Position numbers and translations under genes: made by a program. Shown piece after piece: positions 6,818 through 15,123 of a stretch of DNA of 64,000 nucleotides; positions within the stretch are counted from its first letter, which is position 1, and each line of letters opens with the position of its first letter. The notes below the pieces were generated by a model. The model was not told the origin of the DNA and did not search any database. It saw only the letters and a program-made list of their open reading frames with translations. The stretch is taken from assembly GCA_963677085.2 (NCBI GenBank), contig CAXXFH010000001.1, positions 62,001-126,000 of the forward strand, written 5' to 3'. Origin of the DNA: G963677085 sp963677085 (lineage in GTDB: Bacteria; Planctomycetota; Planctomycetia; Pirellulales; Thermoguttaceae).

Positions 6818-9195
6818 TAAGACACCGGCCGTAGTGGTGTGGCGTGTAACAGGAGTTTTCTGCGGCCGCCGGTCGCTGGGAAGTCGACCGTTGCATGCCG
6901 TGCGATTCCGGCTCCTCCTAAAGCGATAATCTGGCCGCGCCCGTACTCCGGATGATCGACCGCCATGCCTTGACGAAATACGTCGGCTGAGACGTCAGTC
7001 GGTGTGGTCCCACAGGCCATCTGCGCCGCCGTGGTGATGTTCAGTCCGGGCGGTAACCGCTTGCTTGTTCGTGCCGTGGGGCCGACTGTCGTAGCGCCGG
7101 TTGTCGCGGCGTTCGCCTTGGCCACGGTCGTCGCCGCTTTTGGCGGCCGCGTCGATGTTTTGGCGAAATCCGGCTCCTCGGGCGTCCAGGGCGATTCGGC
7201 AGTTGCGTGATCGTCGAGCTGAGAAAACACCGGCTCGATGTGCGGTGGTTCCGACTGCATGTAAACCCCGCCGTGCGGCTGCTCCAATTGCATCTCCTCG
7301 CGAGGTACTTCCATGAGGAAGTGGCTGGGAACGGTCATCTTGCGCTGTCCACGGAAGTCGCGATGTTGAGCCAAGCTGAGTTGCAGACGTTCTTGCGCAC
7401 GGGTAATTCCCACGAACATCAAACGTCGTTCTTCTTCGAGCTGGTCGGGGTGGTTGCGAGAACGTTCGTGAGGCAATAGGCCCTCTTCGACCGCAATCAG
7501 GTAGACAACCGGAAACTCCAGACCTTTGGAGGCATGCAGGGTCATCAGTGTTACACGATCGAGTTCTACCTCCCACTCGTCGGTGTCGTTGACCAGGCTC
7601 GTCTCTTCCAGAAAGGCTTCTAGGGCGTTATCCGTTGCGTGGCGCTCGTCGAAATCGCGGGCGGCGGAAAGCAATTCTTCGATGTTGGCCAATCGCTGCT
7701 GGTCTTCTTCGTCGGTCGACTTTTTCAGGGGCGCTGTGTAGCCCGATTCGTTGATCACCAGCCCGATGATTTCCTCGACGGGATCACCGGCCGCCACAGC
7801 AATCCGATCGAACATGGCAACGAACTTGTGTACCAGGCCGGCACTTCGCTTGCGCAACGTCGTGATTTCCGTAGCATGCCGCGCCGCCTCCAGCACGGAG
7901 ATGCCGTGTTGCAGGGCGTAGTCGGCGAGGCGCTGAAGTGTGGTCTTTCCGATACCACGCTGCGGTGTATTGATAACGCGACGCAGGGCCGCTTCGTCGT
8001 TTGGATTGTTGATCAGTTGTAGATAGCCCAACAGGTCTTTGATTTCTTTGCGTTGGAAGAACTCGACGCCGTTGACCATTTGGTAAGGGATGCCCTGGTC
8101 ACGCAAAGCAAATTCCAGGGCACGGCTCAAGGCGTTCACGCGGTAGAAGATGGCAAAATCGCGGGGGCGCCGGCGCCCGGCATGGATTTCGCCTGCAATC
8201 TCTGCGGCGATCGATTCGGCTTCGTCTTTTTGCGTGCGATAGGTAATCAGCCGAACGGCCGTTCCTTCCGCGTTTTCCGTGAACAACCGTTTTTGTTTTC
8301 GGCGCACGTTGTGGCGAATCAACTCGGAAGCCACCCGCAGAATCCGTTGGCTGCTGCGATAGTTCTGTTCCAAACGCACGACATGGACTGTTGGGTAGTC
8401 GCGCTCGAACTCGAGGATGTTGTTGAGGTTTGCTCCCCGCCAGCCGTAGATCGACTGATCGGGATCGCCGGTGACGGCCAGATTGGGATGATCGACCGAC
8501 ATTGATCGGGCGATGATGTATTGGGCCAGGTTTGTGTCCTGGTATTCGTCGACAAGAATGAATCGATAGCGTTCGTCGAGCGAGGCACGGATCGGTGCGT
8601 TTTCACGTAGGAGCATGGCCACATGTAGCAGAAGGTCGTCGAAGTCGACCGCGTTCGAACGTCGGAGTTCGTTTTGGTAGAGCGGATAGACCTTTTTGAC
8701 GGTAGCGCCGAGCAGGTTGTCGGCCTTGGGTTGATACTGTTCGGGCGTGATGAGGTGATTCTTCGCCCAACTGATGGCCGACACGACGGCCTCGGGTGTG
8801 CAAACGGAGTCGTCGATTTTTGCCCGGGCGATGGCCCGGCGCACGGCTCCCCGGCTGTCGGCCGTATCGTAAATGGAGTAGTTCGCTTCGAGACCCACTA
8901 AGGGAGCGTGTTGCCGCAACAGCCGAGCACAGAAGCGGTGGAATGTGCCGAGCCACACATTGGCCCCGGGGGCCAGGTGCTGTACGCGGCTCCGCATTTC
9001 CTCGGCGGCCTTGTTGGTGAATGTCAGCGCGAGGATTTCTCGATCCGGTATTCCTTGGCGAATCAGCCACGCGATGCGATGGGTGACCACCCGCGTCTTG
9101 CCACTTCCGGGCCCCGCCAGAATCAGCAACGGTCCTTCGACATGTTCGACCGCTTCCCGTTGAGCGGGGGTCAGTCCGTTGAGTAATGGGTCCAA
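6817..9195 (-). CDS. pcrA: ATP-dependent DNA helicase UvrD/PcrA family
   Basis: 792-residue superfamily 1A 3'-5' helicase for repair and replication-fork processing in the cytoplasm. Walker A GPGSGKT is at 28-34, the DEYQD box near 215, DPDQSIYGWRG near 243 and the motif V region TLHASKGLEFP near 551. The C-terminal 110 residues are Ala/Thr-rich and end in a short Tudor-like segment (HPEYGRGQIIALGGAG) typical of PcrA. Translation seems to start at a TTG (9195) behind AAGGAA. The stop codon TAG is created by the IS5 insertion: the pre-insertion sequence would read TAA at the same codon, so the protein is unchanged. Confidence 0.95.
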   Translation of the reverse strand: MDPLLNGLTPAQREAVEHVEGPLLILAGPGSGKTRVVTHRIAWLIRQGIPDREILALTFTNKAAEEMRSRVQHLAPGANVWLGTFHRFCARLLRQHAPLVGLEANYSIYDTADSRGAVRRAIARAKIDDSVCTPEAVVSAISWAKNHLITPEQYQPKADNLLGATVKKVYPLYQNELRRSNAVDFDDLLLHVAMLLRENAPIRASLDERYRFILVDEYQDTNLAQYIIARSMSVDHPNLAVTGDPDQSIYGWRGANLNNILEFERDYPTVHVVRLEQNYRSSQRILRVASELIRHNVRRKQKRLFTENAEGTAVRLITYRTQKDEAESIAAEIAGEIHAGRRRPRDFAIFYRVNALSRALEFALRDQGIPYQMVNGVEFFQRKEIKDLLGYLQLINNPNDEAALRRVINTPQRGIGKTTLQRLADYALQHGISVLEAARHATEITTLRKRSAGLVHKFVAMFDRIAVAAGDPVEEIIGLVINESGYTAPLKKSTDEEDQQRLANIEELLSAARDFDERHATDNALEAFLEETSLVNDTDEWEVELDRVTLMTLHASKGLEFPVVYLIAVEEGLLPHERSRNHPDQLEEERRLMFVGITRAQERLQLSLAQHRDFRGQRKMTVPSHFLMEVPREEMQLEQPHGGVYMQSEPPHIEPVFSQLDDHATAESPWTPEEPDFAKTSTRPPKAATTVAKANAATTGATTVGPTARTSKRLPPGLNITTAAQMACGTTPTDVSADVFRQGMAVDHPEYGRGQIIALGGAGIARHATVDFPATGGRRKLLLHATPLRPVS

Positions 9196-9230
9196 TGGGT
9201 TCTTCCTTGTGGCTTCGTAAGGGTGGTTCG

Positions 9231-9313
9231 GAAAATAACTTACCGTTATTCAAGGCGGAACCGGACGGCTGTTGCGAATCACGGCCTGGCAAATCGGCAA
9301 GTAATTTATCGGT
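9231..9313 (+). repeat. R2 dispersed repeat, copy 2
   Basis: AAAATAACTTACCG at the left (9232-9245) and CGGCAAGTAATTTATCGG at the right are imperfect inverted ends. The interior (GGCGGAACCGGACGGC, CGGCCTGGCAAATCGG) aligns with copies at 3081 and 48111. It sits 36 bp upstream of the pcrA start, inside its likely promoter region. Confidence 0.65.
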
Positions 9314-9716
9314 CGATCCTAAGAACTTCGCCGGCGCGCCGTTTGGTTTATGGAGTGCCAACGAAGGCCGACATCCCCCGTCTGAGGAGCGGTTGTGTTG
9401 TGAACAAGCGGAGGTACCTCGCCCGCTGACAGACATCTTGCCCGCAGACGAACACCTCGCTCGCATTTCCTCAGTATACGCGTCTATCTGTGCCGTGGGA
9501 GGGTACACCGAGTTGTTAAAACGGGTAGAAGTAAAAACGGCCACCGGCCCCTACTAGGACGGGGGCCCACCGAAAATGTGCTCTCGTACCGGTAACTCAC
9601 CGCGGCTGACGCTACCCAAGGTACCCGAAATTGCTATACTACAAGCTCGGCGACGGGTTGGACCCGGCGTCTCACGGAATGCATTTTTTCCCATGGAACA
9701 GGTTGGGAGGGAGCCC
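9314..9716. other. non-coding gap upstream of the alpha-CTD gene
   Basis: Apart from the R2 copy before it and the extended -10 motif at 9632-9640, I see no gene or structured element in this stretch. Confidence 0.5.
9632..9640 (+). promoter_or_regulatory. candidate extended -10 promoter
   Basis: TGCTATACT (TGN plus TATACT) lies about 77 bp upstream of the alpha-CTD-like gene start at 9717. No good -35 hexamer is visible, which extended -10 promoters can tolerate. Confidence 0.3.
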
Positions 9717-10019
9717 ATGGGCACCAAGATCCCGCTACGGAAGAGTGATACCGACGCGCAAGATATGGCCGAAAAACTCGACATGAGTACGGCAGAAATT
9801 GGGCTGTCGGTGCGGACAACAAACTGTCTGGAGGAGCGAGGGATTTTCACCGTAAAGGATCTGTTGCACTGCACACGCGACGATCTGTTGAATATTTCGA
9901 ATTTCGGCGAAAAAACCCTTGAAGAAGTCTACAAGGCACTCGAAGGCATCGGCTTCTTCCGCGAGTCGAAGCGTTCGGCGACGCCGGACGAATCGAGACC
10001 GGCCTCGCCGCCTCGTTAA
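9717..10019 (+). CDS. RNA polymerase alpha C-terminal-domain-like protein
   Basis: A 100-residue protein consisting mainly of the helix-hairpin-helix fold of the alpha-subunit CTD: SVRTTNCLEERGIFTVKDLL followed by DDLLNISNFGEKTLEEVYKA. There is no alpha N-terminal assembly domain, so it is not RpoA. Alpha-CTD binds UP-element DNA and activators, so a DNA-binding or polymerase-associated role is plausible but unproven. The start at 9717 is preferred because GGGAGGG precedes it by 5 nt; the frame stays open further upstream to 9576, without such a signal. The tail (last 15 residues) is Pro/Ser-rich. Confidence 0.75.
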   Translation: MGTKIPLRKSDTDAQDMAEKLDMSTAEIGLSVRTTNCLEERGIFTVKDLLHCTRDDLLNISNFGEKTLEEVYKALEGIGFFRESKRSATPDESRPASPPR

Positions 10020-10301
10020 CGGAAACGTTGCCCGAGTCTTACGAGTTGCAGGGGAATATTCTCGACAGCTCCCCGAGAGTTAGGCGAGCTGGTCGGGCAT
10101 TTCCGGGAGAGCGGGGGTGCCGGGCTTCGGTCGGGTACGACTTCGCATGCGGGGTTTCTGCGCCGTGGTCAACCAACTTGCTAGGTAAGCCAAGTGCCAT
10201 TGCCTCGGGCGAGGATGGCATCCGGTTCATTTTCGCCACCGACGGCCTGAGCGTCTCACCACCGCGCGGACCTTCAGCAGTGCCATCTGGGAGGAGTGAC
10301 G

Positions 10302-11615
10302 GTGGCTCGCAGCTTTCGGGTTTACGGTAAAAAGCGAGGCGACCGACGCACCGGATCAAGCACCGCTGGCAAGGCCAGCGAGGGGCTGTTCTTTGCTACG
10401 TTCTTAGCGTTGGGCCTCATCGGTTTTGCCCTTCTTTTGACTGTTTTTGTCATTCCCGAATGGCGCGTGAACAATCAGTTCGCCGAACACACATGCACGG
10501 TCCTCGACAAACGCTTGGGGGAAAAGCAGGGAGAAGACGGCACGCTGTATCGCGCGGAAATTAAGGTTCGCTACCGAGTCGATGGCGATACACATTCCGT
10601 CTGGACATACGACATCGACACCATCCGCGACCTACCGAGTTCCTACACCACGGGCAGGGAAGCGAAATTGGCTGTGGTGAATGAGTTTGTCGTGGGACAG
10701 AATTACCTTTGCTGGTACAACCCCACGAACCCCGCCGAAGTCGTTCTCGTCCACGGCTACCGCTGGTGGATCTGGGTGTTGTTTGTCGTTCCGTTTTCGT
10801 TCATCGTGATCGGCCTGGTGGGCGGCGGCTATGCCCTGTTGAGTTGGGGGAAATCGGCCGAACACCAAGCGGCCATTGCACGTAGGGTCCAGCAGGGCGA
10901 TCCGTTTGTGGCCAACGGCACGGGGCGCCGGCAATACCCCAACATTCCCATTGGTGCCGACATCACCAATAGCCCGGGTACAACGCTCGAATTTCGTTTG
11001 CCCATTGCGACCGCCTCGAATTGGGCGCTGTTCGGCATCGGTGCTGCCTGCGTGTTTTGGAATGGGATTGTAGCCGTCTTTGCCACGATTGCCGTTCGGA
11101 AGTACCTCGAAGGCCAGCCGGATTGGGTCCTTTCGTTTTTTGTTGTTCCCTTTGCGGTCATGGGCGTAGGGTTGATCTTGCTCTTGATTCGGCAATTGTT
11201 GATCACGACGGGAGTGGGCCCCACCTTTGTTGAGGTCTCGCAGCATCCGTTGCAGCCCGGCGACAAATGTCGGCTGTTTGTGTCGCAAACGGGACGGCTT
11301 CAGATGAAATCGCTCCGTGTCCTGCTCGTGTGCGACGAAGAGGCCACTTACCGCCAAGGAACCGACACCCGAACCGAAACGCGTGAGGTCTTCCGAAAAG
11401 AAGTGTATTGCCGCGATAGTTTCTCGGTGCAACACGGACTGCCTTTTGAAACCGACTTCGAACTGCAAGTGCCCCCCTCGGCAATGCACTCCTTCAAGTC
11501 GGCGCACAACGAAGTGAATTGGCGGATCGTTGTTCTCGGTGATGTCGCCGGTTGGCCGGATTACCAGCGATCGTTTCCCGTCATCGTACAGCCGCGTCTG
11601 AGGGAACCGTCGTGA
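10302..11615 (+). CDS. DUF3592-like membrane protein with arrestin-like C-terminus
   Basis: 437 residues. A hydrophobic helix at about 25-48 is followed by an extracytoplasmic segment resembling DUF3592 (CTVLDKRLGEKQ, VRYRVDGDTHSVWTYD, NYLCWYNPTNPAEVVL). A second helix lies near 155-180, two more near 235-265 and 280-305, and then a soluble beta-rich tail (PLQPGDKCRLFVSQTGRLQM and onward) that resembles an arrestin-like fold. Start GTG 10302 is preferred over GTG 10296 because GGAGG ends about 6 nt before it. It overlaps the next gene (stop TGA 11613-11615, ATG 11615-11617). First gene of a three-gene coupled operon; function unknown. Confidence 0.75.
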   Translation: MARSFRVYGKKRGDRRTGSSTAGKASEGLFFATFLALGLIGFALLLTVFVIPEWRVNNQFAEHTCTVLDKRLGEKQGEDGTLYRAEIKVRYRVDGDTHSVWTYDIDTIRDLPSSYTTGREAKLAVVNEFVVGQNYLCWYNPTNPAEVVLVHGYRWWIWVLFVVPFSFIVIGLVGGGYALLSWGKSAEHQAAIARRVQQGDPFVANGTGRRQYPNIPIGADITNSPGTTLEFRLPIATASNWALFGIGAACVFWNGIVAVFATIAVRKYLEGQPDWVLSFFVVPFAVMGVGLILLLIRQLLITTGVGPTFVEVSQHPLQPGDKCRLFVSQTGRLQMKSLRVLLVCDEEATYRQGTDTRTETREVFRKEVYCRDSFSVQHGLPFETDFELQVPPSAMHSFKSAHNEVNWRIVVLGDVAGWPDYQRSFPVIVQPRLREPS

Positions 11616-12013
11616 TGAGAGAGCCCAAGATTTCACTGTGTTTGGACGACGACGGTTCGGTCTACCAACCCGGCAACACGCTGTCGGGCGAGTACCGCTT
11701 GAAATCGGTGCAGCCCGAAGAGATTCGCGCGATCGAGGTTTCGGTGCTCTGGTATACCGAGGGTAAGGGCGATGAAGACATGGCTGTTCACGAATTCTGG
11801 CGGTACGGAGCCGAGGATCCTGCGGGCATCGATCTGGCCGAGCCGGGCCGCTTCAGCACGGTGCTCCCCTACAGTCCCCTGAGCTACGACGGAATGATCG
11901 TCAAGGTGCGGTGGTGTGTGCGGGTTCGGGCTTTCGTCGGGCGGCAGGAAATCGTCGGACAAATACACTTCCAGTTGGGCGATGTCCCACCTGCCCAGGA
12001 CACTTCGTCGTGA
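11615..12013 (+). CDS. arrestin-like beta-sandwich protein
   Basis: 132 residues with no signal peptide or membrane helix. DDDGSVYQPGNTLSGEYRL and SVLWYTEGKGDEDMAVHEFW are characteristic of arrestin N-like sandwich domains, as in the Spo0M and Vps26 relatives. The ATG overlaps the upstream TGA by one base, and its own stop overlaps the downstream GTG (GTGA at 12010-12013), so all three proteins are probably made in fixed ratio. Likely a cytoplasmic or membrane-associated adaptor for the preceding membrane protein; this is inference. Confidence 0.7.
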   Translation: MREPKISLCLDDDGSVYQPGNTLSGEYRLKSVQPEEIRAIEVSVLWYTEGKGDEDMAVHEFWRYGAEDPAGIDLAEPGRFSTVLPYSPLSYDGMIVKVRWCVRVRAFVGRQEIVGQIHFQLGDVPPAQDTSS

Positions 12014-12627
12014 ATTCGCACTGCGTTTCTCCGACCGCCGCCAATCCTTTCTGTGTGCGACGCGTTCGCCCCGGAGCCATTCCGTTTCGATTTCCCGAAG
12101 GCATTACCGCCGCTGAACTGGTTGCCCGTTTGGAGCGTAATCACTGGTGGGGACAGCTTGTCGGTCCTCACGGCTCGGGCAAATCGTCGTTGTTGGCCGC
12201 ACTGATCCCGGTAGTGGAAACGACCGGCAGGTTGGTCGTGCGGTTCGATCTGCACGACGGCCAACGCCGTTTGTCCCCCGGGTGGCGGTCGGCCGAGATT
12301 GGCGCCGATACGCTTGTGATCGTCGACGGCTTCGAACAACTTGGCCGTCTCAGTCGGTTCCGGCTGAAGCGGTTGTGCCGACGGCGCCAATCGGGTCTCT
12401 TGGTTACGGCTCATGAGGACGTGGGACTTGGCGAGGTATATCGCACGGATGTTTCTCCGGAATTGCTCGAAAAGCTGGTTGCGCATCTGGTGGAGGGTTA
12501 TCCGCCGCTGGTTGGCAAAGACGACATCCACCGTTGCTGCAATGGCCAGTTGGACGACGTACGGGAAGTCCTGTTCAGTCTCTACGATCTCTACGAGCAG
12601 CGACGCCGGACAAGCACGCAGAGCTGA
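12010..12627 (+). CDS. P-loop ATPase, third gene of the DUF3592/arrestin operon
   Basis: 205 residues. Walker A GPHGSGKSS with Lys58 and a Walker B-like TLVIVDGFEQL near 103-113 are clear. An Arg-rich segment (LSRFRLKRLCRRRQSG) follows, then LLVTAHEDVG, which resembles a sensor-1 strand. The protein is short, one ATPase core without a recognisable effector domain. Start GTG 12010 overlaps the upstream stop by 3 nt. The pairing of a small ATPase with a membrane protein and an arrestin-like protein recalls nothing I can name, so no function is assigned. Confidence 0.75.
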   Translation: MNSHCVSPTAANPFCVRRVRPGAIPFRFPEGITAAELVARLERNHWWGQLVGPHGSGKSSLLAALIPVVETTGRLVVRFDLHDGQRRLSPGWRSAEIGADTLVIVDGFEQLGRLSRFRLKRLCRRRQSGLLVTAHEDVGLGEVYRTDVSPELLEKLVAHLVEGYPPLVGKDDIHRCCNGQLDDVREVLFSLYDLYEQRRRTSTQS

Positions 12628-12972
12628 TCTTGTCTGCGAAGCTTTCCTGGTTTCTCTCGCGTTCGCTAATTACCGAAATTCTCCATGTGTCGCAACGGGG
12701 GACATGCCGGAAATTGGGCATGTGGATTGCCGCAAAAACGTGGGCACGGTGGCAAAAAGTGAACTACGCTTAAACAATTACAGGCGCCGGGTGTTTTTGG
12801 CGTGACTTTGTCGACTTAACCGGCGCAACTGCTACTGAATGCTTAAGGCGAACGAACGGTTGAAGCGGAAATCTTGGCCAAATATCCAGAGTGTCGCGAC
12901 GGTTTGTTGACTCTCTGGGAAGTAAATGATCTGATGACGAAAGACTCGTTTTCCACGTTTTGGAGACCTATC
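12628..12972. other. intergenic gap
   Basis: A 345-bp gap. ACATGCC (12702-12708) pairs with GGCATGT (12717-12723), but no T-run follows. GGAGA at 12962-12966 is the ribosome-binding site of the next gene. Nothing else is recognised. Confidence 0.5.
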
Positions 12973-13908
12973 ATGTTGAAGTCCCGACTCGCAATCCTGA
13001 CGCTGTCGGCCGTGGTTACGGTTGGCCTATTCGCCGTCCCGACCGAGAGCAGTGCGTGCGCGTTTCTTGACCGGCTCTGCGGTCGGGCGCCCGCCGCGGT
13101 GCCGACTTACGCGCCGGCATGTCCCACGGCCTGTGATCCGTGTGCCGCGCCCGCCTGCAACCCCTGCACAACATACAGTCCGTGTGCGACATGCGTGCCG
13201 CAAACCGTGCGCTACTTGCCGCAAACCCGTTACCGCTTCATGCTGACGACCGTACCGACCACGACCTATCGTCCCGCGGTAGCCGTGGATCCGTGCTCCG
13301 GTTGTGCGACGACGACGTACCGTCCGGTAGTTCGTTATCGTCGGCAGTTTGGCTTGGTGCCGTACACGACGTATCGGGTGAGCTACGCGACCCCCTACGT
13401 CGCGTCTTATGGTAGTCCCTGTGTCAGCTCGTGTGCACCGTGTGGCACGGCATGCAGCCCGTGTGGCACGGCATGCGATCCGTGTGGTTCGGCGTGCAGT
13501 CCGTGCGGGAGCGGTGGTTGTCCCGGTGGAGTATGTCCCACGACGACCTCCTCGGCAACCACGTTTGGTTCGAGTTGTCCGGGCGGTAGCTGTGCTCCCG
13601 TGATAACGCAGTCGGTTCCTTACAACAACGGCACAACGACTTCCGACGCGACGAGCGCTCCCCAACAGACGTTCGAGCAGAACAACCAGCCCTCGACTCA
13701 AGAACAGTTGAAGCCCACACCGCAGATCGAACAAAATTCGCTGCCCGGCGAGCCGCGTCTGATTACGCCCAGCAACGAGCGTTCGGCGTCGCGGGGTGTG
13801 CAACACGCAGGCTATTTCCATCTGATCGCCTCGCCGCCTCAGGTTGCCCCCGTGCAGCCCGTGGCGATGCCGGTGGAAGACGACGGCTGGCGTGCCTCGA
13901 CCGACTGA
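12973..13908 (+). CDS. cysteine-rich secreted protein
   Basis: 311 residues starting at ATG 12973, which has GGAGA about 6 nt upstream. A signal peptide (LAILTLSAVVTVGLFAVPTESSA) is followed by a Cys/Pro/Thr/Tyr-rich body. There is a tandem block of xCxPCGxAC units around 13429-13520 and a region of TTYRP repeats. The C-terminal third is Gln/Pro-rich. The pattern suggests an extracellular or envelope protein cross-linked by disulfides, a composition found repeatedly in planctomycetes, but no domain family is recognised. The gene seems monocistronic. Confidence 0.7.
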   Translation: MLKSRLAILTLSAVVTVGLFAVPTESSACAFLDRLCGRAPAAVPTYAPACPTACDPCAAPACNPCTTYSPCATCVPQTVRYLPQTRYRFMLTTVPTTTYRPAVAVDPCSGCATTTYRPVVRYRRQFGLVPYTTYRVSYATPYVASYGSPCVSSCAPCGTACSPCGTACDPCGSACSPCGSGGCPGGVCPTTTSSATTFGSSCPGGSCAPVITQSVPYNNGTTTSDATSAPQQTFEQNNQPSTQEQLKPTPQIEQNSLPGEPRLITPSNERSASRGVQHAGYFHLIASPPQVAPVQPVAMPVEDDGWRASTD

Positions 13909-14117
13909 CCACCGGAAGAAACGCGGAACCAAGATACCGGTTTTTGCCGGAGACCCACGCTTTGGGCCTGCTTCCTGCACGGCGGGAGGCAGGCCCGTTG
14001 TTGTTCTTGGTTATCCCCAGGATTGGCGTTGGTTTGCGGTGATAGCCGCTAGCCGTCGAGCAGTCCGTTTTGTACACTAGGGCCGGTCTGTTTCTATCAA
14101 CGGTTGACACGGTCGCC

Positions 14118-15113
14118 ATGCCCGCCAATCTCACAGCACAATACCTCAAAGCAGAGGAAGAATATCGCCGCGCCACAACTCTCGACGAAGAGTTGAAGTG
14201 TTTGCAGGCGATGATGCAGGAAATCCCCAAACACAAGGGGACCGATCACCTTCAGGCACAACTGAAAAGCAAGATCGCCAAGGTAAAAAAGGATTTGGCG
14301 GGCGAGGCGGCTTCGGGGAAAAAGAAGGGCCACGGGTTACGAATCCCCCGGCAGGGGGCAGGTACAGCGATTTTACTGGGTGGTCCCAACACCGGAAAAA
14401 GCCAGCTCGTGGCCAGTCTTACGAATGCCGAGCCGAAGGTGGCGCCCTATCCGTTTACCACTCAGACGCCGGCCCCGGCTATGATGCCTTGGGAAGACGT
14501 GCTCGTGCAGTTAATCGACAGTCCCGCAATCACGGCCGATTACATGGACAGCCACCTGTACGGCCTGACCCGAGCGGCCGATCTGGCCTTGCTGGTTGTC
14601 GATCTGGGTAGCGACGACGGCATCGAGCAGTGCCAGGAAGTGCTCGATCGGCTCAGCGGCACGAAAACCCGGCTGGCGGCGAGTTCGTATCTCGACGAAA
14701 ACGACGTGGGGTTGTCGTACACGCAGACGTTTTTCGTGGGCAACAAGATCGATTTGCCGGAGGCCGAGGAACGCCTCGGACTACTTCACGAACTCTGCCC
14801 CATGGATTTTCGCGAGTTTCTCGTTTCGGCCACCGAAGGCACGGGGCTGGAAGATCTCCGCAACGCTGTTTACGCCGCGTTGGACGTGGTCCGCGTATAC
14901 ACCAAACTACCCACGGCTAAGCAGCCCGACTACGAACGGCCGTTCACGGTGCGTCGAGGGAGCACACTGATGGAAATGGTGCCCCAGGTCCACAAAGACT
15001 ACATCGAAGGCCTGAAGTTCGCTCGGGTATGGGGCGCCGGTGTCCACGACGGGACCCAGGTCAAGGGTGACTACGTGCTGCAAGACCGAGACGTTGTCGA
15101 ACTCCACATGTAA
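14118..15113 (+). CDS. Obg/DRG-type GTPase with TGS domain
   Basis: 331 residues. An N-terminal coiled-coil-like helical region (1-70) precedes the GTPase core: G1 GGPNTGKS at about 88-95, switch II LIDSPAI in which the usual Gly of DxxG is absent, and G4 NKID near 208. The last 75 residues (FTVRRGSTLMEMV to the C-terminal DVVELHM) form a TGS domain. DRG-like TGS GTPases bind ribosomes or RNA, so a translation-associated role is inferred. The ATG at 14118 was chosen because the protein aligns from there; an in-frame GTG lies upstream. It is followed after 10 bp by polX on the same strand. Confidence 0.82.
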   Translation: MPANLTAQYLKAEEEYRRATTLDEELKCLQAMMQEIPKHKGTDHLQAQLKSKIAKVKKDLAGEAASGKKKGHGLRIPRQGAGTAILLGGPNTGKSQLVASLTNAEPKVAPYPFTTQTPAPAMMPWEDVLVQLIDSPAITADYMDSHLYGLTRAADLALLVVDLGSDDGIEQCQEVLDRLSGTKTRLAASSYLDENDVGLSYTQTFFVGNKIDLPEAEERLGLLHELCPMDFREFLVSATEGTGLEDLRNAVYAALDVVRVYTKLPTAKQPDYERPFTVRRGSTLMEMVPQVHKDYIEGLKFARVWGAGVHDGTQVKGDYVLQDRDVVELHM

Positions 15114-15123
15114 GCGCACGATC

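Noticed and set aside
10632..11636. Long open frame on the minus strand opposite the DUF3592-like gene
   Set aside because: It is the antisense of a gene with clear membrane helices and coupled neighbours; its translation is His/Arg-rich without motifs.
12702..12723. Hairpin as terminator of the DUF3592 operon
   Set aside because: Stem is 7 bp and no T-run follows on either strand.
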